Part shown: positions 33,701-45,100 of the stretch, piece after piece
How positions within the stretch are numbered: position 1 is the stretch's first letter
Layout: the number at the start of each line of letters is the position of its first letter
DNA from: Hyalella azteca
Lineage: Eukaryota; Arthropoda; Malacostraca; Amphipoda; Hyalellidae
Assembly: GCF_000764305.2 (NCBI RefSeq)
Contig: NW_025939063.1
Span: 58,675 to 122,674 of the forward strand
Reading direction: 5' to 3'
Length of the DNA: 64,000 nt
Position numbers and translations under genes: made by a program
The notes under the pieces: generated by a model
The model's database searches: none
Seen by the model: the letters and a program-made list of their open reading frames with translations, nothing else
Told to the model about the DNA's origin: nothing

Positions 33701-36700
33701 TGTGTGCAAGTTTCGCGTTAATTAGAAGTATTGTAAAGTACCACGTTCAAATTATTTCTATATGCGCTACATGAAATAGTTAGTGCAGAATGATGTTCCT
33801 TCACAAATTTAATTCAAGAAGTATAAACTTAGAGAAGTAAATTAGTCATATATTGTCGGAATAGTGACACACTTTCTTCCCATAACACAAGCAGAGCGCG
33901 GATGTAGCACTGATGGCCTTTGCGCCGGTATAAACTGGGTCAGTGAATAAGGGCCAAAAGTTCATCACCGTTTAGACAAAGTCTCACTCATTTCTCTTAG
34001 CGTATTTTGCCCACCTTCCATAGCGCCACGTGGTCCGTGGCGTAGTCCACCACCAAGTTGCCGTCTGCGTCAAGGGGATGCAGCGTATCGTCGTCTCTGT
34101 ACTATACCACAAAGTTAAATCAGAAACAAGCATTTCAGAAAATGCGAGTCTAATCGTTATTTGTCGCGAAATGCCATCATGATGATTGTTGAATTTGATT
34201 GAAGGCCTTCAGTCCCCGTAGTAAGCCTAAGAGGTACGTGTAAAATGCATAGTACGTATTCATGTTTGACGCTAAAAGTGATGCACATAGCACAATTATG
34301 TCAAGCGTTCGACTCACCAGGAGTCCAAAGGGACAGTGCAGCAGGAAGAGGTCCACATATTCCAGCTCGAGTTTCTTCAGAGATTTCCGTAAAAACTTTT
34401 CAACCCTTCCACCTCCCATGGCAATGAGCGGCAGCTGGTGGATAAAAATCTTTATTCGTACGCAAACGATAGAATTTGATAGTGAAGAAATTGTATATAA
34501 GTGGGAAATGTCACACCTCTTTTAAATCAGAGATGTGATATGGAAGATATGAAATACTGCAAACTGAACAGTAAAAATAAACACAAGCAAAATGCATTTA
34601 TCATTTGATAGACAAATGATACTACGGCTTTCTTTCAAGTTCCTTTTTCTCTCAAAATAACAGTTCTTCATCAAAAATAAACAGTAGACAAATTATCACT
34701 GTAAATTCTGCGCTTCCCATCGTTGAGAGACAACGTCGTATTGTTTGAATTAACCATATGTACTTTTATGCAAATGTAATTGTTAGGGTAAAAACAATGG
34801 AATAAATTAATTATCGAACGTTTTACAACTAAATTTACATGGTGTAACCTTAGTAGTGACGAAGACTTCTCGCCTGTCTCCCCCCCAGCGACGGATGCCT
34901 TCTCCAACGGCCTCCTCATTAAGGTACGAGTACGCCGTGTCAATGTGTCGGTAGCCTGTCTCCAGCGCCCGCCGCACCGCCTCTGTCACTGACTCGTGAG
35001 CTGCCTGCGGGAGGGGGTGTAATTATTATTTACAGTTAATTAATGATTATTACTGCTGCAGGTGGAGGGTAATGATTATCTTTTGTAATTAACGATTATA
35101 GAAGAGGTCCACATATTCCAGCTCGAGTTTCTTCAGAGATTTCCGTAAAAACTTTTCAACCCGTCCACCTCCCATGGCAATGAGCGGCAGCTGATGGATA
35201 AAAATTCTTATATTTGTACGTATACGATAGAGTTTGATAGTGAAGAAATTGTATATTAGTTGGAAATATAACACCTCTCTTAAATTAGAGATGTGTGATA
35301 TGGAACATATGAAATACGACAAACTGAACAGTAAAAATAAACACAAGCAAAATGCGGTTATCATTTGATAGACAAATGATACTACGGCTGTCAAGTTCCC
35401 TTTACTCTGAAAATAACAGTTTTAACAAAAAATATCATTAGACAAGTTATCAGTGTAAATGCAATGCTTATGAACAACTAACATGTCTCAGGGCTTAATT
35501 GGTACGCTAATTTTTGTTTTATATTTTCCTGACACAAGTGATGGTGACTACCTTCATGAATAGAAGTTTGGTGCAATTCAGCACCACCCACCGTTGAGTG
35601 ACCACGCCGTACTGTGTTAATACCCCATACGTATATTTTTCTACAAATGTAATTGCTAGAAAAAATAAGTTAATTATCGAATGCTACACAAATAAATTTG
35701 CATGGTGTAACCTTAGTAGTGACGAAGACTTCTTGCCTGTCTCCCCCCCAGCGACGGATGCCTTCACCCACGGCCTCCTCATTCATGTATGAGTACGCCG
35801 TGTCAATGTGGCGGTAGCCCGCCTCCAGCGCCCGCCTTACCGCCTCTGTCACTGACTCATGCGCTGCCTGCAGTAGGTACGTGGTGTGGTAATTATTATT
35901 TACAGTTAATTAATGATGATGATCGAGTCAAAAAGTTGAGCTCTCGATCTGCAACTCGATCTGCGTACACGGGCATGTACACCCATAGCCCTAACAAAAA
36001 TTAGGGCATGATAGAGAGTCTGCGAGAGGCTCGCTATAGTTGGGGTTGGCGCAATCACATCCTTCGTGTACTCGACCATCCGTGTAACATACTAGACTGT
36101 CGGTTACACTCTTGACGCCAGTTGTGCTAATACGTCCATATTGTAATCAAGGGTCCGTGCACCAACACAAATGAAAATTCGCGCACGGTCCTTCAGTTCC
36201 ATCAAAAAAGTACTAGCGCAATGTTAGGCAAGCCTCCTGTTACGTTCACATCATTAGATTCCTCGCCCTTAAATATTATTGACTTCGCTGCGAGCGCGAT
36301 TTGTGACGGTTCATTGCTTTGAAGGAAACTATATAGAATTTTTCGTAACCGGTAATGGATCTATAATTAATAGATTGTTGTCTCTATGGTACGGGTGAAT
36401 CAGTGGATTACAGGTCAGAGTTTAATAAAGAATCGTAATCTCTGTAATGAGATGATTATATGAAAAAATTTCTGGCGCAGTCTGTCCGTAGCGATTTTTT
36501 GACAATCGATCACTGACTTTAAGAAGTTAGTCACATGTAAAATCACGGACAAGTAAGATTCAAGTATCATAAGTAACAAGTATCACAAGTAAAATTCAAG
36601 TATCATAAGTAACAAGTATCACAAGTAAGATTCAAGTATCTAATTAGTTGTTATTGTTCAATTTATTTCAAATACCTGCCATGTACCGAGGCCCAACAGT

Positions 36701-36759
36701 GGCATGAGGTTGCCATCGTTGAGCTTCACGTGGGTTCCGTTCACCACTTCAGCCGCCAT
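30703..36759 (-). CDS. NADPH-dependent aldo-keto reductase
   Basis: Minus-strand exons: 36759-36676, exon 2 (35867-35712 or 35004-34849), 34434-34318, 34101-34015, 33279-33163, 32852-32734, 31727-31562, 31392-31295 and 30712-30703. All phases fit: 954 nt, 317 aa, typical for the family. A (beta/alpha)8 barrel enzyme reducing aldehydes or ketones in the cytosol. The start [16 protein letters not shown] is followed by [10 protein letters not shown]. The catalytic tetrad is visible as Asp50 and Tyr55 (HIDTAYSY), Lys80 (VTTK) and His113 (LLHCP). [10 protein letters not shown] and the NADPH loop [13 protein letters not shown] are intact. The C-terminus (LLRTRGMA) lacks the usual YPF ending, so substrate specificity cannot be inferred. 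A 5' untranslated intron is likely (TTTTTCCAG acceptor 37 bp before the ATG). Confidence 0.9.
32046..32134 (-). pseudogene. partial duplicate of aldo-keto reductase exon 7
   Basis: The first 73 nt repeat exon 7 with three substitutions (encoding [20 protein letters not shown], then TNKT). The copy has an acceptor (ACCCAG) but then runs into STRIS and a donor TTTCAA/GTAAGT. Length 89 nt gives the wrong exit phase for joining to exon 8, so inclusion would break the frame. The tail motif CTACCAGAATTTCAA/GTAAGT recurs at about 32258-32284. Confidence 0.75.
34318..35046. repeat. tandem intragenic duplication, copy b (exons 2b and 3)
   Basis: Contains exon 2b (35004-34849) and the intact exon 3 (34434-34318). 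Its right edge carries AATTATTATTTACAGTTAAT at about 35021-35043, which recurs at about 35893-35915 at the right edge of copy a. The unit is about 0.7-0.8 kb. Confidence 0.88.
34849..35004 (-). CDS. aldo-keto reductase exon 2, version b
   Basis: 156 nt, phase 0 at both ends, acceptor CTCCCGCAG and donor AAG/GTTACA. Encodes the segment with catalytic Asp, Tyr and Lys ([17 protein letters not shown]). Differs from version a at three residues: T for A in LETGYRH, L for M in SYLNEE and R for Q in DRREV. Confidence 0.88.
35104..35192 (-). pseudogene. truncated copy of aldo-keto reductase exon 3
   Basis: Has the acceptor (ATCCATCAG) and the first 90 nt of exon 3 ([20 protein letters not shown] to YVDLF), but the duplication breakpoint removes the catalytic His segment and the donor. 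The frame then reads YNR and stops. Splicing into it would truncate the protein, so exon 2a must skip it to reach 34434. Confidence 0.85.
35712..35867 (-). CDS. aldo-keto reductase exon 2, version a
   Basis: 156 nt, phase 0 at both ends, acceptor CTACTGCAG, donor AAG/GTTACA. Encodes [17 protein letters not shown] with the catalytic Asp and Tyr. Since 156 is a multiple of three, transcripts could hold a, b or both in frame. A 52-residue repeat in the barrel would probably not fold, so alternative use is the likely outcome. Confidence 0.88.
36548..36645. repeat. AAGTATCATAAGTAAC minisatellite
   Basis: About two and a half copies of a roughly 42-bp unit made of ACAAGTA(A/T)GATTCAAGTATC and related words, in aldo-keto reductase intron 1. 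Confidence 0.85.
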
Positions 36760-38369
36760 CTTGCCTCCTCAAAATTTCGAATTGTGTTTTCCGCTGGAAA
36801 AATTTTAAATGTCAGATGTTTCCTTCAACTAATAAATATTAAATCCTTGATAAATAAATTGACGCTGCACGTACATCACATATTCTAATTCACTTGAAAT
36901 GTCATAAATGCTTGGCTACAAAGTTTTGGCAAATGATAACAACTACGCGACTTCTAATATTGAAGAGTGTAAAAATCGGAGGCATTTAAGTTCCGAAGCA
37001 CTGTTCTTAATCTCAACATCAACTTGCTGAATGTGCAGGTATAGAATAAATATCCTTTTATTGAACTTATATATGAATTGCAGCAGAATAATACTCATGA
37101 AAATAATCATGAAAATTTATATGAATTCATGAGATGTAGTATCGTGATGATTAGGGTACGATATATGTTTATTATCATCAATATTTTATGGAATAAAGTA
37201 GGCTTACAATCAGTATTATATTATGGAACGAAGAAAGCTGATAATCATTAAGTCATGAAAACTGAAATCATGAAGGAAAGGATTTACCCACTGTAGGCTA
37301 ATGAGGATGGTACTAGACGCACCGTGATGTAGGAGGGATAACGGGGGTAAAACTATAGGCTCACCGTGATACAGGAGGGTTAATGAAGCTGTGGTGCACG
37401 CACTGTGATGCAGGAGTGTTAATTAATGAGCCTGAGGTGTACACACCGTGCTGCTAGGAGTATTAATGAAGCTGTGGTGTTCACTCCGCTATGAGTGTTA
37501 ATGAGCTAGATACGCATTAGGTAGAAGGTATGGCCTTGATTTGAAGCATCTATCGAACACTGCAGGACTGATAAGCTTATCTCCAGAGTAATTTAGTGAG
37601 TGCACTAATGTAACCATCATCTGTCTCATTATTCATTAATGATAGGCGCGTGTTCTAACCCCATTATTGGAATTTAATAATCCAGCATCCGTAAAGTTAA
37701 ATTATTAAACAATATCAATTTTACATTCTTGTTGATGAACTCTGAATCACCTGCCACAAAACAATACAAATTTTATAACACTTGATATTTTTATAAAAGC
37801 AGAAACAATTGCTATTAACAAATCTTTAACATATTGTTTATGTCCTGATAGAGGAATTCTCATCACGTGTACGAGTTTTAGGTCCAAAAGATGGACAAAT
37901 AACAGTTTTCTATTTTTTTCGTATATTAAAGCGGCAAGATTCAAGATCGATCTCGCTGACGTGATTTTAACTATACCGAATAAGTCTCATAAGAACTTAG
38001 TCTCTTAAGCTTTTAGCGGATATTGAATCCATCTTTCAAATCTATTAGCATAAGTATATTCTCTTATCTTCTAATATGAATATGCTGAGACGCCTGACAG
38101 AATTTTCCATTGACAACTGTATCTTGATGAGTCTTATCTTTCTCAGTAGTCTTGTTCAAGACATCAGCATTTTCACTTTCTCTTAGTGTTAGATTGAGTT
38201 ATACTCCAAAAATCTCACTGTTAAAATTTCAACGAATTATCATATTAAATTGACCATCAACGAATCCAAATATGAAATCAACATTATGTTTGTTGGCAAA
38301 TTGTGTTCAAATGAATTTTATAATTTAATAACAAATTTATAATTCAATTTCAACTAGATATTTCAAAAA

Positions 38370-38715
38370 AATTACTTAACCCAGTCGAATCTGTAATGAA
38401 GCTCAATATTTCATGAAATATATAAAATAGCTTAGATATAAATTCTTTTAAAGATCTAACAGAATAGTTCTCATATTCTGATCCTTAATCATTTCTAAGC
38501 AGGTCATCTGCTTATTGCATTATTCAGGTAACCATAATGTTAAATTTATTAGGCAAAATGTTAAATTTATTATTCTTCTTATACCAACAAGCTGAGCGCT
38601 CGCTAATACAGTCTCTTACATCTCGATTTACAATTCCTCATTTTGTTTTCAAAAGCGTGCCATAGAGTTAATTTTCAAGGAAAATATGTCCTCATTTAGT
38701 TCTCTTTTTTACATG
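38370..38715. repeat. dispersed repeat, inverted partner of 1-690
   Basis: Shares in reverse orientation ATTCTCATATTCT..., TCATCTGCTTATTGCATTAT, CTTATACCAACAAGCT and CATTTTGTTTTCAAAAGC with the window start. Confidence 0.6.
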
Positions 38716-40483
38716 AAATTAAGGCATGCCTAAATGAAGATGCGCCCCACGTTTTTTGTTTTAGATGTTGTAAAATATTTTAACTGAAATACAAAAGACC
38801 AGGAGAATGAAAGCAAACAGAGATCAGTATAGCTGCCGTAAAATTATTTTCTACTTTTGAGTCCACATGAAAAACGTGGTCTTTAAAATTTTTTTATACA
38901 TTTTATTTTCATTTACTTAAGAAGATTATGTGATGTAACTGTTAACAGTTGCTGTGTCACACTAACCGCCGCGTCGTTCGTGTAAAATATTTATTGCTGT
39001 TTTTACTGTTCGAAAAACTACCGTAAAAACGATCTCACTGGCGTTGCAGTAACCGGTTCCTCCCTGATAAATTAAACGCTAGTACGTTTTTCGGGAGAAA
39101 ACGGAGTGCCTGTTCTTGTAAATGTAGCCTATTCTTTGTCAATTACGAAGTAATTGTGTATTTATGATCCAGAGCTCTCAGGCCTGGCCAGAAAATAATG
39201 ACATTCCCTGAAAATTTTCAGCTCATTCAGCTGATAAATTATTTTGTTTAGCTTTATATTTTGGGCTCTATTTATAATATTCCATCTGTCCCTTTTGGTT
39301 TTCGTAGAACTTGACATTGGTTTTCATACAAAATTGTTGATCTTTTTAATCAATTTTAATTGATTTAAAATGTGTCTGCAGAGTTATAGCGCAAATAGCA
39401 AAAACTTTGAGGAATTCATGGGCTTAAGCGGGCCACTAAACATTCATTTCATTTATTTTATTCTCACAAAACAAATATTTTCCGCTTTCTTTTACGCTTA
39501 AAATTCATAAAGGATGGTTTTGAGCACTAAAACTGGCATGAGGATTTGAGGATTTCGTCATTGTACAGGTGCGCGTGAACATCTAACTTCAACTCTATCA
39601 TATAGTATAGCGCTTAAGTGACGTGTAACCCGAACAACGCTAGGTGCTAACGCGGTTGTTTTTTATAGGTTTTTCAGTGTCACGATCATTGTTCTTCATC
39701 TGGAAAAGTTAGGTGTCCGTGTTGAAGTGAAGTGACAAGATCAACGCCCAGTTGAGGTTGAAACCACAGCCTATTTGAGCAGCTTAATGTTAAAGTAGGC
39801 GATAGAAACAATGTTTGAATGCAACACATATACTGGGGTGGTGCATCAAATCTTAGACCGAAAGCAATAACTTAGAAAACTTACAGGAGATTGGAATATT
39901 AGTACAGTAATGACTCGAATAAATGACAAGGTGGCGGACAAAGCATGAGTATACGTAAGTAATGCCCCGCCTGATCCCCCATTATTACCGCAAAGATGAC
40001 TCAATTATGATGGAGTGTTTAGCCCCACAACTGGGCACTGCAGGGTCGAGAATTCAGATAGCGATCGAAGCTATAATAGAAGCTTGTTAGATAAATTTCG
40101 TAATTTCAATGTGGGCATTCAATTTCTTCAGTATCACGCACACACACAGATTAAACTCGAGACGTCTAACCAATCCTTTAACAAGATCCGATTTTGAGCA
40201 TCGGCTGGGTTTGGAGTGCAGTAAATTTTAAAATAATTGATATTATTGAAGAACACATCATTTAAATCTGGTCAATTTAGGAAGCACCGGTTTTATATCC
40301 TCGGCTAAAATAAAATTCTAATTATGGGAACTTCATTCTTCATTGTGACAACGACAGATTTGATTGCGGGTGGCTCTTCGCCTGAACAGTTATTTTATCG
40401 AGCAAAATAGTGGATTCTGAGCTGCTAAAAATCGAAAGAATTTCTTGATACAGCTGTAGAAACAGCATTGGTGCTGGGCTTTA

Positions 40484-40725
40484 CCACTTCACACAGCTGA
40501 AGTAACAGCCCTCGTGCATGGCATCAACACATCACACAGCTAAAGTAACAGAACTGGTGCTTGGCATCACTACTTCACACAGCTGAAGTAACAGCACTCC
40601 TGCTTGGCATCAACACATCACACAGCTAAAGTAACAGAACTGGTGCTTGGCATCACTACTTCACACAGCTGAAGTAACAGCACTCCTGCTTGGCATCACT
40701 ACTTCACACCGCTAAGGAAACAGCA
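40484..40725. repeat. 43/86-bp minisatellite
   Basis: Alternating units of the form CACTACTTCACACAGCTGAA, GTAACAGCACTCCTGCTTGG and CAACACATCACACAGCTAAA, GTAACAGAACTGGTGCTTGG, about six half-units, giving an 86-bp higher-order period. Confidence 0.88.
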
Positions 40726-41403
40726 TATTTATATACAACACGACAAACGTAAAACCAATAAAAATCCTTTAGTCATTTCAAACTTGATTACACGCATTCA
40801 ACACATGGATGGTCACACAAACCACAACCAAAATCCTGATTTCCCGCACTCTACCAAAGATCAATGCGCAGTGAGAGTTTACTAGGAGTGCCGGAAATAT
40901 TAAGACCAATTTGGCCATAGGGATGACAGGATCCAAAAAGCATTGCAAATATATTTCATTTGAGAGCCATGAAACCTGCACAAGAATTGGCCTATTGTTA
41001 GCAACGCTACGCATTCCAGTTCATAATAACAAAGCATGCCTTAAGGAACCAGTGAGAGAAGCGAGCAAGAAGCAAGAACCAGTGGCGAGAAGCAAGCAAC
41101 AGCATCGTGCATCAGGTGGCCCAAATGAGGGCGGATGAACGATAATCAGGGGCGGCGATCCATCGTGGCCAGGGACTGCTATGTGCCAAACAAATACTAA
41201 GGATACTAAGGAAAGAACCCACACGAACGTGCATAGAATTGCGGGGTGAGATGCCTTCAAGGTGCTAAGCACGAGTATTAGTCGTTCTTGCTACACCACA
41301 TGCGGCATTTATACGTTATAAACGCAATTCAAAGAATGTCTGTAGAAGGCAACAGCCTAAAGACCAGACATTGCCTACAGACCAGAGCTACGAACAGCTA
41401 ACC

Positions 41404-41664
41404 GCAAACGCAGTCCGCTAATCCACTAACCGCCTATTTGCGAAGCTGACGTTTTCCTTGGCCGGTATGCCACCCTGACGGCTGACTACGTCAACATATT
41501 ATGTACATCAACCAATCACGTCTTGTGTAACCTCTCACATCTTTTGTTACACAAGACGTTATTGATTTAAGTATATATGTTGACGTAGCCGGCCATCAGT
41601 GTGGCACACTGGCTAAGGACAACGTCAGCTCCGCTAATTAGCGGATAGCGGACTGTGCCCACCA
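41404..41664. mobile_element. foldback (MITE-like) element
   Basis: Whole-length palindrome: the outer arms pair CAGTCCGCTAATCCACTAA with TAGCGGATAGCGGACTG. The middle pairs GCTGACGTTTTCCTTGGCC with its complement near 41620. The inner arms pair CACGTCTTGTGTAAC with GTTACACAAGACG. Non-coding. Confidence 0.8.
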
Positions 41665-41732
41665 CTGCTTACAACCTATATAAGTGAAAACAAAACTTGC
41701 TCTGAACCGAAAATGGCATGCCGAAATTTAGC

Positions 41733-42094
41733 AAATGCCGCATTGTGTCAAAATTGGAAGGAAAACCTAATAACAAAACTTTGCCCGGGAATATTGTCAA
41801 TCATTACCAGAGATAGCAGAAAACTCCGATTCCACATACTAATCACTACTGAAGATCAAAATGTAGTCAGTAGGAAATTCTAATTCTCAAACACATGCTT
41901 CGATACCTCCCATAAATGCCGCATTGTGTCAAAATTGGAAGGAAAACCTAATAACAAAACTTTGCCCGGGAATATTGTCAATCATTACCAGAGACAGCAG
42001 AAAACTCCGATTCTACATACTAATCACTACTGAAGATCAAAATGTAGTCAGTAGGAAATTCTAATTCTCAAACACATGCTTCGATACCTCCCAT
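41733..42094. repeat. 181-bp tandem duplication
   Basis: Two nearly identical copies start with AAATGCCGCATTGTGTCAAA at 41733 and 41914 and end with GATACCTCCCATA. They differ at two or so positions. The second copy ends 46 bp beyond the stop of the minus-strand PAN/CUB gene, so it probably lies in its 3' untranslated region. Confidence 0.9.
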
Positions 42095-42139
42095 AGAAGT
42101 CCGCTTTCCCAGCGGCTAGCCACTAGGCTGCTAGTCTCA

Positions 42140-45100
42140 TCAAGTTGCCATATAAACGGAGAACCCCGCTTTGAACGTCTTCGCCGCCGCAGTGCCTCGG
42201 AGAAAGAAAGTAACACACTGGAAGCTCCCAACCTGAAAATTAAAACCATATTAGGAAATAATTTTAACAGAGTGATCATATATGTTCCAGTGAATTATTC
42301 TCTAGACCAATAATATGAGGAATTTTCATTTATTTAGTTCTCATATATAATGAATAACATTCGATTTGGAGCGGTAATGCAAGACGAGTGCCCTTGCTGA
42401 GGAGTAAGCAGGTGACAACGAACAAGTTATTAGACGAAAAAATGTATAAACTAATGCAGCCCTGCAATCGAGTGCATGTGGCAGGGACCTAAGGAAATTA
42501 ACTTTCATATGCGAAGATTGAATAGATAACCTATTCAAATTGTTAACAATTATGATAGAAATTAGAGTGATTGTTCAGTTGGGCCTATCGTTGAGTAATT
42601 ACACAGAAAGGTCGTGACTCAATGCGATGGCAAATAACTTGTACATAAATTTTCATTGATTTGTGAGTAATAGAATGTTCAACTAACTGAACCGTTGTAA
42701 TACGAGGAGAGAGTACAGCGCTTTCAATCACGTACCCATTCATTAGTGCACAAATTAACGTTTTCTGAAGTGCCGGAGGAACTTCTTTCAAGGCCCAGCG
42801 TGTAGCCGTCGCAGGACCCGTCAGCTCCAAAATAAGAATAAACAGCCATGTTCAGTGGATAAAATGACGTGAACGTGACGCTGCAGTTGTAGGTCGGACC
42901 ATCCGGGAAAGCCTTGCATCCAAACCCGGGGTGTGAGAACACCGAAAAGAATACTTCGCTATTAAGAGGTGGGAGTTGAATGGTGTTGCCGCATTCGTTT
43001 ACTGTAAATTGAAGTTAATACGATAATCTCGCTGCAACTGAAAAGTTATCAACGAAATAAGAGGTCGGCAACACAAGATAAGGGATATAAATAGTTTATC
43101 ATTGATGATTAGGCAGTAATATTTGTTAAGAATTCCATTATTATTCAACATTTCGTTAAGTCATATTCTGGTTTAGAGTTCAACGAAAATAAATTGCGGA
43201 AGGCCAAGGTTAAATAATTATTGTGCCGTGAAAATCCTGAGCGGAGCAGTGAAGCATACGATGACGAAGCCATGAATTAATGTGTTGACGTTCATGAGTG
43301 TTTATTCTGTAGAACAATTTACTGCACTTCAATTATTAATTCGTTAATTTAAAGACGGAAGTGCAATAAATGGCTTTCATTATGATTTATCAGTAATCCT
43401 GTAACGAATAAGGTCATGTAGGTAAGTTAGAGAGTTCCTCAGGGCTCCAGGAAGATTCAAGTTTATTCCCATATCCTAATATAATCGAAGATACACAATT
43501 AAAAAACGTTAACCGCTTATCACCGCAACACGTACATTGCAGACATGCTCGATTGGGTAATAATAACAATAGGGGAAATTCAGTCACATCCTTTTTAAAC
43601 ACGTCGCAACTCTCCGCCATGCTCGACTCTAAAAATAGATGAAGAGGCTGAATTAACGTAATGGAATTCATGATATGGCTTAAATCTTTCATGACCCTTG
43701 CATGACTTATTATGTTGACTAGGACATTTTTTTGTTTATTATATTAAGTAGTCACCCAGATTCCATTATTAATTTTCGTGACATTTGTTTCAGTTTCGTG
43801 GTACATAATCAAGTATTGGTGACATTTGCTGACAACACAGGTCTGAAAAAAAACACTTACAATTTGTTTTGATTTTGTTGGATGATATTGATGTAGTTTT
43901 CTGGGCTGATCTCAGAAATGATATTGCTTTTTTTCTATCACGTAAGACTAAATATTTTCGAAATATAATGATTTAGAAGTAGTTTTCATTGTTTTATCAT
44001 TGAAGAAAAGCAAAACACAACCATATTTAGCTAAAATATGAATTGTAGTGACACATATGTGTTGCAAATTTAGTTTAAGTCTTTATAGAAAGGCTTTCTT
44101 TTTTCATCAGAGCTTTGTTGTGTTCTGGCTGTGTTCATTTGAATTTTCAATGTTTAACATACAACAGTATTCTGCCATTATGACATTCCATCAAGTTCGA
44201 TATCTGCGCATCATTTCTCTAATATTTGAATGGAAACATTCTGGCTATTTCTCGCTTACAGCTCCAAGATTTTCTGGAAAGTAGTCCACATGTGAGTGAA
44301 GGAAATGGGCTCAGGACTTGTTGTAGCCCAACATTTTGTAGTTTTGTGGTAATTCAGAAACCAGGAAGTGTAATTTTTTCCACAACAAAGCCTGTTACAA
44401 TCAGTTTAAATGAATTCCAAGCTTTATTTTCTTCCATTCCCATTTTACGACGAAGGTTTCATTTTTTGTAAGTTTTCTTATGTATGGCCCAACCTTATGT
44501 ATCCCTCTTTCAGACTAGCATTGCCAAAATCGGATGGACCAGGAAACTTTTAACGAAGATACTCGAAAGACTTTCATTACTGCCTAGAGCTTTCGCAAAC
44601 TGTTTCACAAGCCCCAATTTTATATGAAGTGGAAGCGGTAAGATCTTTTCGGGATTTACCAAACTTTTTCTTTGAACATTTTAAGCTCTGGGAATAAGAG
44701 CCTTTCTGATTGGCCACGTCTGCCTGACATAGTTTTGTCTTCTGTCACGGCTACTCAATTCACAGAGTTTATATTGTTAATACCACCAGTTTAACATGCG
44801 ACATTTATTTCAGCGCAAGCCGTTGCAATTAATGCTTTTCTTTGATAAATATATTTTTATGATCTTGTGATGGCGATGAACTTTTTTAATATCTTTGATA
44901 TCTTGTACCAGCTTTTCCTAAAAGCGAAGTCATTGAAGTTTAGTTGAACTCCACGGTATTCTTGAATGATACATCATTTTAATTTTCGCTGCAGGAATAA
45001 CATATTAGCCAGCATATCGGTTATTGGTACTCTTCGTTATGTAAACAAATCATATGCTCTGGTGCTCACATATGTAATAAGTCGGATGAGTTGTGTTGAC

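Larger units (their letters stand above)
35104..35917. repeat. tandem intragenic duplication, copy a (exon 2a and truncated exon 3)
   Basis: 5' copy of the duplication described at 34318-35046. Introns are alignable but carry indels, so the duplication is older than the astacin one. Confidence 0.88.
36780..42130. other. intergenic region with repeats only
   Basis: No exon recognised. Contains a degenerate 50-60-bp tandem repeat (37300-37510, with CACCGTGATGCAGGAG-like words), the dispersed repeat at 38370-38715, a minisatellite at 40484-40725, a foldback element at 41404-41664 and a 181-bp tandem duplication at 41733-42094. The stretch 38.7-40.4 kb shows no recognisable structure. Confidence 0.55.
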
